64,000 nt of DNA from Tianweitania populi (GTDB lineage Bacteria; Pseudomonadota; Alphaproteobacteria; Rhizobiales; Rhizobiaceae). The DNA lies in the NCBI RefSeq assembly GCF_014652875.1, contig NZ_BMZQ01000001.1, positions 558,001 to 622,000 of the forward strand, read 5' to 3'. Both the position numbers and the translations under genes were made by a program. Numbering within the stretch: the first letter of the stretch is position 1; every line of letters begins with the position of its first letter. The notes beneath the pieces were generated by a model. The model did not search any database. It had not been told where the DNA came from and worked only from the letters and a program-made list of their open reading frames with translations. This document shows, in pieces, positions 45,470 to 56,773 of this stretch.

Positions 45470-46750
45470 ATGACCGACGCCCCTGGCTTCAACACGCTTG
45501 CCGTTCACGCCGGCGCGCAGCCTGATCCATCGACCGGCGCGCGCGCGACGCCGATATACCAGACGACCTCCTATGTCTTCAACGATGCGGACCATGCGGC
45601 GTCGCTGTTCGGCCTGCAGGCCTTCGGCAACATCTACACCCGCATTATGAACCCGACGCAGGCCGTGCTCGAAGAGCGTGTGGCCGCACTTGAGGGCGGC
45701 ACGGCGGCGCTGGCTACGGCATCCGGCCACGCGGCGCAGATGCTCGCCTTCCACAATATCATGCAGCCCGGCGACAACTTCGTCGCGGCGCGCCGGCTTT
45801 ATGGCGGCTCGATCAACCAGTTCGGCCATGCCTTCAAGAATTTCGGCTGGGAAGTGCGCTGGGGCGATACGGACGACATTGCGAGCTTCGAGCCGCTGAT
45901 CGACGAGCGCACGCGTGGCGTGTTCATCGAAAGCCTCGCCAATCCCGGCGGCACCTTCGTGGACATTGCCGGCATCGCCGAGATCGCCCACAAACACGGT
46001 TTGCCGCTGATCGTCGACAATACACTGGCCACGCCGTATCTGATCCGCCCGTTCGAACATGGCGCCGACGTGGTGATCCACTCGCTGACCAAGTTCATCG
46101 GCGGTCATGGCAATTCGATCGGCGGCATCATCGTCGATGGCGGCACGTTCGACTGGTCGAAATCCGGCAACTATCCGATGTTGTCGGAGCCGCGGCCGGA
46201 ATATGCCGGCCTCAAGCTGCACGAGACCTTCGGCAACTTCGCCTTCGCGATCGCCGCGCGCGTGCTCGGTCTGCGCGACTTCGGCCCGGCCATCTCGCCC
46301 TTCAACGCCTTCCTGATCCTGACCGGTCTGGAAACGCTGCCGCTGCGCATGGAGCGGCATTGCGAGAACGCGCTGGCCGTGGCGCAGTGGTTGAAGAACA
46401 ACGACAAGGTTGCATGGGTCAACTATCCCGGTCTGCCGGATGACCCCAACCACGCGCTCCAGCAGCGCTATTCGCCCAAGGGCAGCGGTGCCGTTTTCAC
46501 CTTCGGCTTGAAGGGCGGCTACGAGGCCGGCGTCCGGTTCGTGGAAGGGCTGGAGCTGTTTTCCCATCTCGCCAATATCGGCGATACCAAGTCGCTGGTG
46601 ATCCATCCGGCCTCCACCACGCACCGGCAATTGTCGGACGAGCAGAAGGTCGCGGCGGGCGCAGGGCCGGACGTGGTGCGGCTTTCTGTGGGCATCGAGG
46701 ATGTCAAAGACATCATCGCAGATCTGTCACAGTCGTTTGACAAGCTATAA
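45470..46750 (+). CDS. metY: O-acetylhomoserine aminocarboxypropyltransferase (sulfhydrylase)
   Basis: PLP enzyme making homocysteine from O-acetylhomoserine and sulfide in methionine synthesis. 426 residues. The PLP lysine lies in VIHSLTKFIGGHGNSIGG, and YTRIMNPTQAVLEERVAALE and the C-terminal RLSVGIEDVKDII are typical. GAGGAGGAACC precedes the ATG. The related metZ (O-succinylhomoserine) is less likely because of the 426-residue length and the long insert around residues 220-250. Confidence 0.92.
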   Translation: MTDAPGFNTLAVHAGAQPDPSTGARATPIYQTTSYVFNDADHAASLFGLQAFGNIYTRIMNPTQAVLEERVAALEGGTAALATASGHAAQMLAFHNIMQPGDNFVAARRLYGGSINQFGHAFKNFGWEVRWGDTDDIASFEPLIDERTRGVFIESLANPGGTFVDIAGIAEIAHKHGLPLIVDNTLATPYLIRPFEHGADVVIHSLTKFIGGHGNSIGGIIVDGGTFDWSKSGNYPMLSEPRPEYAGLKLHETFGNFAFAIAARVLGLRDFGPAISPFNAFLILTGLETLPLRMERHCENALAVAQWLKNNDKVAWVNYPGLPDDPNHALQQRYSPKGSGAVFTFGLKGGYEAGVRFVEGLELFSHLANIGDTKSLVIHPASTTHRQLSDEQKVAAGAGPDVVRLSVGIEDVKDIIADLSQSFDKL

Positions 46751-46790
46751 ACGAGCTGCCTGAACATTGGCGGCTGGAGACACGCCGCCA

Positions 46791-47150
46791 ATGACCTTCT
46801 TTGCCGCCATCAACACGACGGGAATCGAGCCGGAGGTCGGCCCGCCTGCACCTGACCGCATCATATCCGGCCAGCCGACCTTCCGCACCTGGAACGCCGA
46901 GGAAACGGCACAGGGCATCTATGCCGGCGTCTGGGAGGCGACGCCTGGCAAGTGGCGCATCGTCTATGACGAATGGGAGTTCTGCCACATCCTGAGCGGA
47001 CTTTCCGTCATCACGGAAGATGATGGGCAAGCGCGCATGGTCAAACCAGGCGACAGTTTCGTCCTAAAGCCCGGCTTCAAGGGCACCTGGGAAGTGCTTG
47101 AAACGACTCGCAAGGAGTATGTGATTCACCTTCCGCCGCAAGCCAGCTGA
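46791..47150 (+). CDS. Cupin_3 (DUF861) domain protein
   Basis: 119 residues, a single small beta-barrel. The core GKWRIVYDEWEFCHILSG and VKPGDSFVLKPGFKGTWEV match the EutQ/ureidoglycine-aminohydrolase-like cupins. The metal-binding histidines of the classic motif are partly missing, so catalysis is uncertain. The start at 46791 is the first ATG; a TTG 24 bases upstream has no ribosome site. Confidence 0.8.
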   Translation: MTFFAAINTTGIEPEVGPPAPDRIISGQPTFRTWNAEETAQGIYAGVWEATPGKWRIVYDEWEFCHILSGLSVITEDDGQARMVKPGDSFVLKPGFKGTWEVLETTRKEYVIHLPPQAS

Positions 47151-47158
47151 GGCGGCCC

Positions 47159-47926
47159 ATGCGGATCTTCCTGATCAACCTTGATCACTCGCCGGATCGT
47201 CTGGCGTTCATGACGGCGCAGCTCGAGGCGCTGGGCTTGCAGGCCGAGCGGCTGGCTGCGGTCGAGGGCGACAAGATCGACCTGTCGCCTTATGCCGCCA
47301 GCGGGTTGCGGCCGGGCGAGGTGGGCTGCTTCCTCAGTCACCGCGAGGCATGGTGCCGCCTTGTTGCTTCAGGAGATGAACTGGCGCTGGTGCTCGAAGA
47401 CGACGTGCGGCTCAGCCAGGATCTTCCGGCCGTGCTGCAAGCCGCCGCGAAGCTTGGCGCAGGCAATCACATCCTCAAGCTGGATACGTCCGGCCGTCCG
47501 ATTGCGGTGGAGGCGAACACGCTGGCAGCGCTTGAGCGTGTTCGCTTCGCGCGTCTTTGCAGCGAACACACGGGCACGGCCGGCTACATCATTTCCGCCG
47601 AAGCCGCTGCCGAATTGCTGGCACGATCAATGACGTTTACCGACCCGGTCGATCTCTTCATGTTCGGAAAGCGCGCCGTGTTGATGTCGTGCCCGCTGAT
47701 CTTCCAGGCGGTCCCGGCTGTCGTTGCGCAGGAAAAGCGGTTCCGCGCGGTTCATGGAACCGCGATGGGCAGCGTCATCCGTCACCACAAGCCGAGCGAC
47801 GCTTCCGTCATCACCAAGGTGTTCAGGGAGCTTCGTCGCTGGCTTCGCAGGCTTGCGAGGTTGGTCATGTCCTTACCGAACCGCGTGCGGGGCACGCATC
47901 GCTATCTGCGTGTTCCGTTTGCCTGA
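47159..47926 (+). CDS. Glycosyltransferase family 25 protein
   Basis: 255 residues of the LPS glycosyltransferase family GT25. N-terminal RIFLINLDHSPDRLAFM and the acidic LALVLEDDVRL motif are typical, as is the loop GCFLSHREAW. It should transfer a sugar, often galactose, to lipopolysaccharide core. It follows the cupin gene by eight bases. The C-terminal 50 residues are basic. Confidence 0.87.
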   Translation: MRIFLINLDHSPDRLAFMTAQLEALGLQAERLAAVEGDKIDLSPYAASGLRPGEVGCFLSHREAWCRLVASGDELALVLEDDVRLSQDLPAVLQAAAKLGAGNHILKLDTSGRPIAVEANTLAALERVRFARLCSEHTGTAGYIISAEAAAELLARSMTFTDPVDLFMFGKRAVLMSCPLIFQAVPAVVAQEKRFRAVHGTAMGSVIRHHKPSDASVITKVFRELRRWLRRLARLVMSLPNRVRGTHRYLRVPFA

Positions 47927-48111
47927 GGCACGCGGGGAGCCGCGAGACCCATGCCTGGACGGCCAACTTGACCTTGGCCGCGAACCTTCCAGCGACACCC
48001 TTGCGAAGCCGGGCACGCGCACCTTATTTGTGTCTGGCAATTCCACTCTTCGATTCCCGTGATTCGGCCTGCTTGGCGACGGAAATCCCAGCCTGACAAA
48101 GGGACAAACCC

Positions 48112-48747
48112 ATGAGAGATCCGGTCGAACGCGCCATGAGCCTCGTCCCCATGGTTGTCGAACAGACGAACCGTGGCGAACGCGCCTATGACATCTTCTC
48201 GCGTCTCCTGAAGGAACGCATCATCTTCATAACCGGTCCGGTGGAAGACGGCATGGCGACGCTGGTTTGCGCGCAGTTGCTTTTCCTTGAGGCCGAAAAC
48301 CCGAAGAAGGAGATCGCGCTTTACATCAACTCGCCGGGCGGCGTGGTGACCTCGGGCATGGCGATCTATGACACGATGCAGTTCATCAAGCCGGCCGTAT
48401 CGACGCTGTGCGTCGGTCAGGCAGCTTCGATGGGTTCGCTGCTGTTGTGCGCCGGCCATCCGGACATGCGCTTCGCAACGCCGAATGCCCGCATCATGGT
48501 GCACCAGCCTTCCGGCGGCTTCTCCGGCCAGGCCTCAGACATTGAGCGCCACGCGCAGGACATTATCAAGCTGAAGCGTCGCTTGAACGAGGTTTACGTC
48601 AAGCACACCGGCAAGGATTACGAGACGATCGAGCGCACGCTCGACCGCGATCACTTCCTGACCGCCGACGAAGCCAAGGACTTCGGCTTGATCGACAAGG
48701 TCATTTCGAGCCGCGAAGCGATCGAAGACGCGGTCGCAAAGGCCTGA
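48112..48747 (+). CDS. clpP: ATP-dependent Clp protease proteolytic subunit
   Basis: 211 residues. The catalytic triad is complete: Ser in [10 protein letters not shown], His in VHQPSGG, and Asp in [10 protein letters not shown]. The short N-terminal [19 protein letters not shown] is the usual propeptide. ClpP with ClpX (next gene) degrades tagged proteins and, in alphaproteobacteria, cell-cycle regulators. A terminator follows, so clpX is a separate transcript. Confidence 0.97.
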   Translation: MRDPVERAMSLVPMVVEQTNRGERAYDIFSRLLKERIIFITGPVEDGMATLVCAQLLFLEAENPKKEIALYINSPGGVVTSGMAIYDTMQFIKPAVSTLCVGQAASMGSLLLCAGHPDMRFATPNARIMVHQPSGGFSGQASDIERHAQDIIKLKRRLNEVYVKHTGKDYETIERTLDRDHFLTADEAKDFGLIDKVISSREAIEDAVAKA

Positions 48748-49086
48748 CGCGCTTCCTTGCAGGTCCCGCCGCAGCCCGCGACTTTCCGCAGGGCTGCGGT
48801 ATTTCTGTCACAATTTCTTGTTCCCTCAGCGAGTGCATAGGCCTACGTTAAGCCTATGTTGAGCTTATGGCGTGGAGATTCCATTCTTGGGAATCGGTAC
48901 GCGGGAAATCAGGTGGGCGAGAAGAGTTAGAACCTTTGCTGTCGATCTGCCGGAATCGAAGCGAAGCCGAGTGCGCGGGAACAGCGACCATTAATGGTTG
49001 TTCAACAGTGAGCCCGCTGCACAGGACTTCTTCTCACCAGGAATGAGCAGCCGCTTTCGGGCGGGTTGAGCGAAAGGACGAGTTTG
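48748..49086 (+). other. 339-base clpP-clpX intergenic region
   Basis: No gene is seen. It contains a terminator hairpin at 48769-48799, a tandem pair of 11-base repeats CCTACGTTAAG and CCTATGTTGAG at 48842-48863, and the clpX leader. Within the repeats TTAA-N7-TTGA (48848-48862) is one mismatch from the CtrA box TTAA-N7-TTAA. Clear -35/-10 pairs could not be picked. Confidence 0.5.
48769..48799 (+). terminator. Terminator hairpin after clpP
   Basis: CCGCAGCCC and GGGCTGCGG form a perfect nine-base-pair stem, extended inside by GCG/CGC, 21 bases after the clpP stop. The downstream T run is weak (TATTTCT). Confidence 0.6.
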
Positions 49087-50355
49087 ATGAGCAAAGTGGG
49101 CACCGGCGGCGGCGACTCCAAGAACACGCTGTACTGCTCCTTCTGCGGCAAGAGCCAGCACGAGGTGCGCAAGCTGATTGCAGGCCCGACCGTGTTCATC
49201 TGTGATGAATGCGTCGAACTCTGCATGGACATCATCCGCGAGGAGAACAAGACCTCGATGGTGAAGTCCCGCGAGGGCGTTCCGACCCCGCAGGAGATCC
49301 TGAAGGTTCTCGACGATTACGTGATCGGCCAGCCTTACGCCAAGCGCGTGCTGTCGGTCGCCGTTCACAACCATTACAAGCGTCTGGCGCATGCGACGAA
49401 GAACAACGACGTCGAACTGGCCAAGTCGAACATCCTGCTGATCGGCCCGACCGGTTGCGGCAAGACGCTGCTCGCGCAGACTCTCGCCCGCATCATCGAC
49501 GTGCCCTTCACCATGGCCGATGCGACGACGCTGACCGAGGCCGGCTATGTCGGTGAAGACGTCGAGAACATCATCTTGAAGCTGCTTCAGGCCGCGGACT
49601 ACAATGTCGAGCGTGCCCAGCGCGGCATCGTCTACATCGACGAAATCGACAAGATCAGCCGCAAGTCTGACAACCCGTCGATCACGCGCGACGTGTCGGG
49701 CGAGGGCGTGCAGCAGGCCCTGCTGAAGATCATGGAAGGCACCGTCGCTTCCGTTCCGCCGCAGGGCGGTCGCAAGCATCCGCAGCAGGAATTCCTGCAG
49801 GTAGATACGGCCAACATCCTGTTCATCTGCGGCGGCGCCTTTGCCGGCCTCGATCGCATCATCTCGGATCGCGGCCGCAAGACCTCGATCGGCTTCGGTG
49901 CAACCGTCGCTTCGCCGGAAGATCGCCGATCGGGCGACCTGTTCCGTCAGGTGGAGCCGGAAGATCTGCTGAAGTTTGGCTTGATTCCGGAGTTCGTCGG
50001 CCGCTTGCCGGTGCTGGCGACGCTGGAAGACCTGGATGAGCCCGCGCTGATCCAGATCCTGACCGAGCCGAAGAACGCGCTGGTGAAGCAGTATCAGCGC
50101 CTGTTCGAGATGGAGAATGTCGAGCTGACCTTCCACGAAGGTGCGCTGTCGGCGATCGCCAAGCGCGCCATCGAGCGCAAGACGGGCGCGCGCGGCCTAC
50201 GCTCGATCATGGAAGCGATCCTGCTCGACACGATGTTCGAGCTGCCGGCGCTGGAAGGCGTGCAGGAAGTCGCGATCTCGGACGAGGTGGTGCAGGGCAA
50301 TGCGCGCCCGCTCTACATCTATGCCGAGAAGGAAAAGGGCAGCGTCAGCGCCTGA
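49087..50355 (+). CDS. clpX: ATP-dependent Clp protease ATP-binding subunit
   Basis: AAA+ unfoldase of 422 residues. The N-terminal zinc domain has [11 protein letters not shown] and CDECVELC. Walker A is GPTGCGKT, the Walker B-type acid pair is in [10 protein letters not shown], and the ClpP-docking loop has SIGFGA. The start at 49087 follows AAGGA; a start 21 bases upstream has no support. In alphaproteobacteria ClpXP degrades CtrA and other regulators. Confidence 0.97.
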   Translation: MSKVGTGGGDSKNTLYCSFCGKSQHEVRKLIAGPTVFICDECVELCMDIIREENKTSMVKSREGVPTPQEILKVLDDYVIGQPYAKRVLSVAVHNHYKRLAHATKNNDVELAKSNILLIGPTGCGKTLLAQTLARIIDVPFTMADATTLTEAGYVGEDVENIILKLLQAADYNVERAQRGIVYIDEIDKISRKSDNPSITRDVSGEGVQQALLKIMEGTVASVPPQGGRKHPQQEFLQVDTANILFICGGAFAGLDRIISDRGRKTSIGFGATVASPEDRRSGDLFRQVEPEDLLKFGLIPEFVGRLPVLATLEDLDEPALIQILTEPKNALVKQYQRLFEMENVELTFHEGALSAIAKRAIERKTGARGLRSIMEAILLDTMFELPALEGVQEVAISDEVVQGNARPLYIYAEKEKGSVSA

Positions 50356-50377
50356 GGCTCCCGTTGGAACCAGAATC

Positions 50378-50421
50378 AGCCCGCCGACGCCGCACTTTTC
50401 GCGGTACCGGCGGGCTTTTTT
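50378..50421 (+). terminator. Terminator after clpX
   Basis: AGCCCGCCG and CGGCGGGCT form a perfect nine-base-pair stem around a 21-base loop with internal pairing, followed by TTTTTT. Confidence 0.87.
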
Positions 50422-50651
50422 GTTTCGGATCCGGGCGGGTCGAACCATCTTCCGCAACGGTGCGAAGGCGCCGGGACCGGAGGCTTGAAACACCTGGTGG
50501 ATATAGCCACCTAACACCCTGTCAGGCTGTTTCCCGCAAGATCCGTGCTGATAGGTGGCTGATGAAATCAGCCATAGGCGGACCGCGGCATGGCCGTTAA
50601 TATGAGACTCGCTTTCGGCCATCAGGCGTTGGCGAGGTGAAAGGCAAGACA
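50422..50651 (+). promoter_or_regulatory. lon upstream region with two stems and a CTTGAAA element
   Basis: 230 bases without a gene. CTTGAAA at 50484-50490 matches the -35 element of heat-shock sigma-32 promoters, but the -10 match is poor. GGTGG/CCACC (50496-50511) and a perfect eight-base stem TGGCTGAT/ATCAGCCA with a three-base loop (50556-50574) follow. Heat-shock control is expected for lon, but the sequence only hints at it. Confidence 0.35.
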
Positions 50652-53057
<2,406 letters not shown>

Positions 53058-53073
53058 GCAGGAAAAAAACGAG

Positions 53074-53100
53074 AGCCGGGCTTCCAGGCCCGGCTTTTTT
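53074..53100 (+). terminator. Terminator after lon
   Basis: AGCCGGGC and GCCCGGCT form a perfect eight-base-pair stem with a six-base loop, followed by TTTTTT, 17 bases after the stop. Confidence 0.9.
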
Positions 53101-53236
53101 CGTGTGAAAAGCCTTGGAAAAGCGGGAAAAGCTTTACCCCGGCGCAAATTCCGGCTTGGGTAAAGTGCTTGGGATCCCTACAGTCCCGCCGGATTGAACT
53201 AGTTTTCGAGACAACACCTGAGAGAGGGAGAGATCG

Positions 53237-53512
53237 ATGAACAAGAATGAACTCGTAGCCGCAGTGTCCGAGTCCGCCAGCCTGGGCAAGAACGAAGCTG
53301 CAGCTGCTGTCGACGCTGTCTTCGCTGCGATCACCGCAGAGCTGAAGAATGGCGGCGACGTCCGTCTCGTCGGCTTCGGCAACTTCAGCGTTTCCAAGCG
53401 CGAAGCCACCACCGGCCGCAATCCGCAGACCGGCGCCGAAGTGAAGATCCCTGCTCGCAACGTGCCGAAGTTCTCGGCCGGCAAGGGCCTCAAGGATTCC
53501 GTGAACGGCTAA
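53237..53512 (+). CDS. hupB: DNA-binding protein HU
   Basis: 91-residue histone-like protein. MNKNELVAAVSESASLGKNE and the DNA-binding arm GRNPQTGAEVKIPARNVPKF are diagnostic. GAGAGGGAGAGATCG precedes the ATG. The 179 bases between the lon stop and this gene should hold its own promoter. A terminator follows. Confidence 0.97.
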   Translation: MNKNELVAAVSESASLGKNEAAAAVDAVFAAITAELKNGGDVRLVGFGNFSVSKREATTGRNPQTGAEVKIPARNVPKFSAGKGLKDSVNG

Positions 53513-53536
53513 TCTGGTTTCGAACCAGTGGTTCAC

Positions 53537-53564
53537 AAGGGGCGGGTCATTCCCGCCCTTTTTT
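53537..53564 (+). terminator. Terminator after hupB
   Basis: GGGCGGG and CCCGCCC pair over seven base pairs with a five-base loop and lead into TTTTTT. Confidence 0.87.
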
Positions 53565-53594
53565 ATTGCAGCGTGGCAATAAATGGACGAGCAG

Positions 53595-54032
53595 TCAGTC
53601 GGCTTGGCTGATGTTGTCGGACATACGTTGCAGTACGCGGCAAACGACGCTCAGTTCGTCGTCACCGATCCCCGCCAGCACCAACTCGTTGAAATCGTCC
53701 GTCAGCCGCATCAGCTTCGCCGTTTGCTCACGAGCGCGATCGGTCAGGAATATGCCCTTGGAGCGTCGGTCGCTTGAAAGCGCCACGCGGCGGATAAAGC
53801 CGTTCTTCTCCATGGCATCGATCAAGGTCACCATTGAAGGCTGCTCAACTTCCATAAGCTTGGCCAGCTCCTTCTGGGTCGTTCCTTCGCGCCCGGAAAG
53901 GTAGAAGAGCAGACGTGATCGGGAAAGGGTGAGGTCTTGTGCCTTCAGCCGCGCATCGTAGAGCGTGCGCATTTTGCGCGTCACCACTCCGAGTTGCGGC
54001 ATGAAAGAAGACCGCACGGAAGCTTCACTCAT
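53595..54032 (-). CDS. MarR family transcriptional regulator
   Basis: 145 residues. The winged helix is readable: TTQKELAKLMEVEQPSMVTL as recognition region, then LIDAMEKNGFIRRVALSSDR and the wing DRRSKGIFLT. The ligand and targets are unknown. The start ATG at 54032 is preferred to an in-frame TTG six bases earlier. An inverted repeat lies 32 bases upstream and may be its own operator. Confidence 0.86.
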   Translation of the reverse strand: MSEASVRSSFMPQLGVVTRKMRTLYDARLKAQDLTLSRSRLLFYLSGREGTTQKELAKLMEVEQPSMVTLIDAMEKNGFIRRVALSSDRRSKGIFLTDRAREQTAKLMRLTDDFNELVLAGIGDDELSVVCRVLQRMSDNISQAD

Positions 54033-54063
54033 GGCCAAACGCCTTCAACGATATAAATAGGTT

Positions 54064-54080
54064 GCTATCTAATGCATAGC
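54064..54080. promoter_or_regulatory. Possible MarR operator
   Basis: GCTAT and ATAGC are exact inverse complements separated by seven bases, in an AT-rich stretch 32 bases upstream of the MarR start. The half-site length fits MarR-type operators only loosely. Confidence 0.35.
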
Positions 54081-54168
54081 TAACGTTTAAGTTGCGGAAC
54101 TCGCGACTGGCTCGATGTGCCAGGCGCTAGGGATCAAGGTCGCCGCTTCAGCCTCGGTCAAAGCTTCA

Positions 54169-56523
54169 TCAAGCGTACTTCTTCTGCGATATGGACGAGG
54201 TGTCGAGGCGTTCCGGCTTGCCGATCAAGTAGCCTTGCACGTCATCGCATCCCAGGCGCCGCACCAGCTCAAGCTGCTCCTGCGTTTCCACGCCTTCAGC
54301 AAGTGTGGGCACGCGCATGTCCTGACCAAGCTGGGTGATGGCCCTGAGAACAGCCATTGCGTGGCTGTCGGTCACCGCGCTGGCAACGAAGCTGCGGTCG
54401 ATCTTGATGCGGTCGATCGGGAAATCGCGCAGATGGGCAAAGGACGAGTAGCCCGTTCCGAAATCATCCATCGCAACCTTGATCCCCAAGGCGCGAATTT
54501 CACCCAGGATGTGGGCGAGCGCCTGACCATCGGCCACCAAAGCAGTTTCCGTCAGCTCGATTTCCAGGCGATGAGGCGGCAACCCGCTTCGGTCGAGTGC
54601 GCTGACAATGTGGGCGCGCAGCGACGGCGACTTGAACTGCACGGGCGAAATATTGACGGCCACGTGCTGATCGTCGGCCCAACATGCGGCCTCGCGGCAG
54701 GCTTCTTCCAGCACCCACTGACCGATCGCAACGATCTGGCCGGTTTCCTCTGCAAACGGAATGAACTCCGCTGGCGACACGCGTCCGCGCGTTGGATGCT
54801 CCCACCGGATCAGCGCTTCGTAGCCGACGATGCGATCGTCATGCAGCGAAAGGATCGGCTGATAGGCGAGATGGAATTGCCGCTGCTCGATCGCGGCCTT
54901 GATATCCTGCTCGAGCTGATGACGCGCCGCGATCTGCTCCAGCATGCCCGATTGGTAACAGGAAGCTTGTCCGCGTCCGGCATGCTTGGCCTCGTAGAGC
55001 GCAAGATCGGCGCGCTGCATCAGCTCGGTCACGTCCTGCGCATCATCCGTGCAGCACATGCCGATGCTGCAGCCGATCGACAGGGTGAAATCCTGAATGA
55101 GGAAGGGTCGGCTCATGGCTTCGACGATGTTGTTGGCCACGCTCATGGACAGATCGAGGTCGCCATAAACGAGAACCGCCAGTTCATCGCCACCGTAGCG
55201 CGCAACGAAATCGTCGCCGCCGGTCACATCGCGGATCCGCTCGGCAACCGCCACCAGAAGCTCGTCGCCCACCGAATGGCCGAACGTGTCGTTGACGGCC
55301 TTGAACCGATCCAGATCGACCAGCAGCAGCTTGTAGCGGCGCTTGGGCGCAAAGCCCTCTTCCATGCGTTCCTGCAACGCACGCCGGTTAGCAAGCGCGG
55401 TCAGCGGATCATGATAAGCCATGTGTTCGATGCGCAGCTGCGCCTGACGCTCAGCCGTCTTGTCGTCGAAGGTGATGACGACACCGCCCTGCACCGGCCC
55501 GCTGACGACTTCCAGCAGGCGCCCATCCGCGAAACTGTGTTCAAACGTCTCGGACTGCGCAAGCTTCATCACGCTCTGCACGCGCCGGGTGATCCGCTGA
55601 CGCTCTTGCCCGTCCCAGGAACTGCTTTTCGCAAGCACACTAATTAGTTCGGAAACCGTCATGCCGCGATGAACGACGCCTTTGCTGATGTCGAACATCT
55701 TAAGGAAGCGATCGTTGAACAAGCGCAGGCGATGATCCTCGCCAATGAAAAGCAAGCCATTCGACATGTTGTCGAGCGCGGTCGCCAGAATGGTCGTGTG
55801 GGCGCGTTCCTGGATGCGCAGACGCTTGGAAGCGATCAGTGAAATCATCGCGCCGGCAAAAAGGGTGAGAGAGGCGCCGCCCGTCAGAGCGCCTAGAATC
55901 GGGTTCAGATGCTCAAGGGTCTGGAAGCCCGGCACCTGCGTCAGGGAAACGCCGGAAATGGCAATGAAATGAGTGGCACAAACGCCGGTGGTGAACAGAA
56001 GCGTTTTGACGACGCGGGTGTGAAAACGCCCGGTAATCGCCATCGCGGTGCCGTAACAGACTGCACCCGCGAGGCAGGCGAGAACAGCCGCGGGCAGGGA
56101 TTGCGTTTGCAGACATCCGACAATGGCCGCCATGCCCGTAAAGTGCATGGCACCGATGCCAAGCCCAGCGATCGCACCCAGCGTGATGCGGATCGGCCGT
56201 TTCGGGAAAAAAACCGTCGCAGCCAGCGGCACGCCGACGGTTAGAACGCTGATGCCGATTGAAAGCAGCGTCCAATCCAAGTCGTAATTCATCGCGAGGT
56301 CGACACGATAGCCGAGCATGGCAAGGAAGTGGGTCGTCCAGACAGTAACACCTGCAACCACGGCGGTGGCGGACAGCCACCAGTAGCGGTCGGTTCCCCG
56401 TGTGCGCGCCGAGCGGCGCAACAAGCCTACGAGCAGCCAGGAACCGACAAGGCAGATCAGAATCGCTGCGGCGACCAGCCCCAGGGATTGCTCGGTTGCG
56501 AGCCGCAAAAAGGATGCAGACAT
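54169..56523 (-). CDS. MHYT-GGDEF-EAL cyclic-di-GMP signalling protein
   Basis: 784 residues. The N-terminal MHYT domain (about residues 1-245) has seven hydrophobic segments and the three motif sites TTHFLAM, AMHFTGM and ATHFIAI, proposed to sense O2, CO or NO through a metal. A PAS-like segment follows, then a GGDEF domain with RYGGDELAV (about residue 444), where Leu replaces Phe. The EAL domain is complete: YEALIRW (about 569), ELTETALV, DDFGTGYSSF and TLAEGVET. Phosphodiesterase activity is expected; cyclase activity is uncertain. It adjoins the nos operon on the same strand, 250 bases downstream. The start is the ATG at 56523, without a strong ribosome site. Confidence 0.85.
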   Translation of the reverse strand: MSASFLRLATEQSLGLVAAAILICLVGSWLLVGLLRRSARTRGTDRYWWLSATAVVAGVTVWTTHFLAMLGYRVDLAMNYDLDWTLLSIGISVLTVGVPLAATVFFPKRPIRITLGAIAGLGIGAMHFTGMAAIVGCLQTQSLPAAVLACLAGAVCYGTAMAITGRFHTRVVKTLLFTTGVCATHFIAISGVSLTQVPGFQTLEHLNPILGALTGGASLTLFAGAMISLIASKRLRIQERAHTTILATALDNMSNGLLFIGEDHRLRLFNDRFLKMFDISKGVVHRGMTVSELISVLAKSSSWDGQERQRITRRVQSVMKLAQSETFEHSFADGRLLEVVSGPVQGGVVITFDDKTAERQAQLRIEHMAYHDPLTALANRRALQERMEEGFAPKRRYKLLLVDLDRFKAVNDTFGHSVGDELLVAVAERIRDVTGGDDFVARYGGDELAVLVYGDLDLSMSVANNIVEAMSRPFLIQDFTLSIGCSIGMCCTDDAQDVTELMQRADLALYEAKHAGRGQASCYQSGMLEQIAARHQLEQDIKAAIEQRQFHLAYQPILSLHDDRIVGYEALIRWEHPTRGRVSPAEFIPFAEETGQIVAIGQWVLEEACREAACWADDQHVAVNISPVQFKSPSLRAHIVSALDRSGLPPHRLEIELTETALVADGQALAHILGEIRALGIKVAMDDFGTGYSSFAHLRDFPIDRIKIDRSFVASAVTDSHAMAVLRAITQLGQDMRVPTLAEGVETQEQLELVRRLGCDDVQGYLIGKPERLDTSSISQKKYA

Positions 56524-56773
56524 GAAAAAAGGCCCAGGCACCCTCATCTGGATCAGGACCGACCTTATCGGTCGAACCTGTTCCTCGGCTGCCTGCCGCA
56601 TCCCTCGCGAGGGCGCGCGCCAGGATCGCATCTAGCTAAGTCATACAGAGATGAAGAAAAGAGGCTAACCGAGCACGCATCGTCAATAACTGACAATGCA
56701 ACTTTCGGCGCAGCTTCTCGTATCTGGCTAGTTTGTTCAACGCTCACTAAGGGCCGGAGCGGAAAGTGGACGC
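56524..56773 (-). other. 250-base region between the MHYT gene and nosX
   Basis: No gene is seen. GACCGA/TCGGTC (56559-56575) forms a six-base-pair inverted repeat just before the MHYT gene. No strong terminator for the nos operon and no clear FNR-type box were recognised. Confidence 0.5.

Noticed and set aside
54115-55647. 510-codon forward frame opposite the MHYT-GGDEF-EAL gene
   Set aside because: It is the mirror of a well-supported gene in high-GC DNA and shows no recognisable family.
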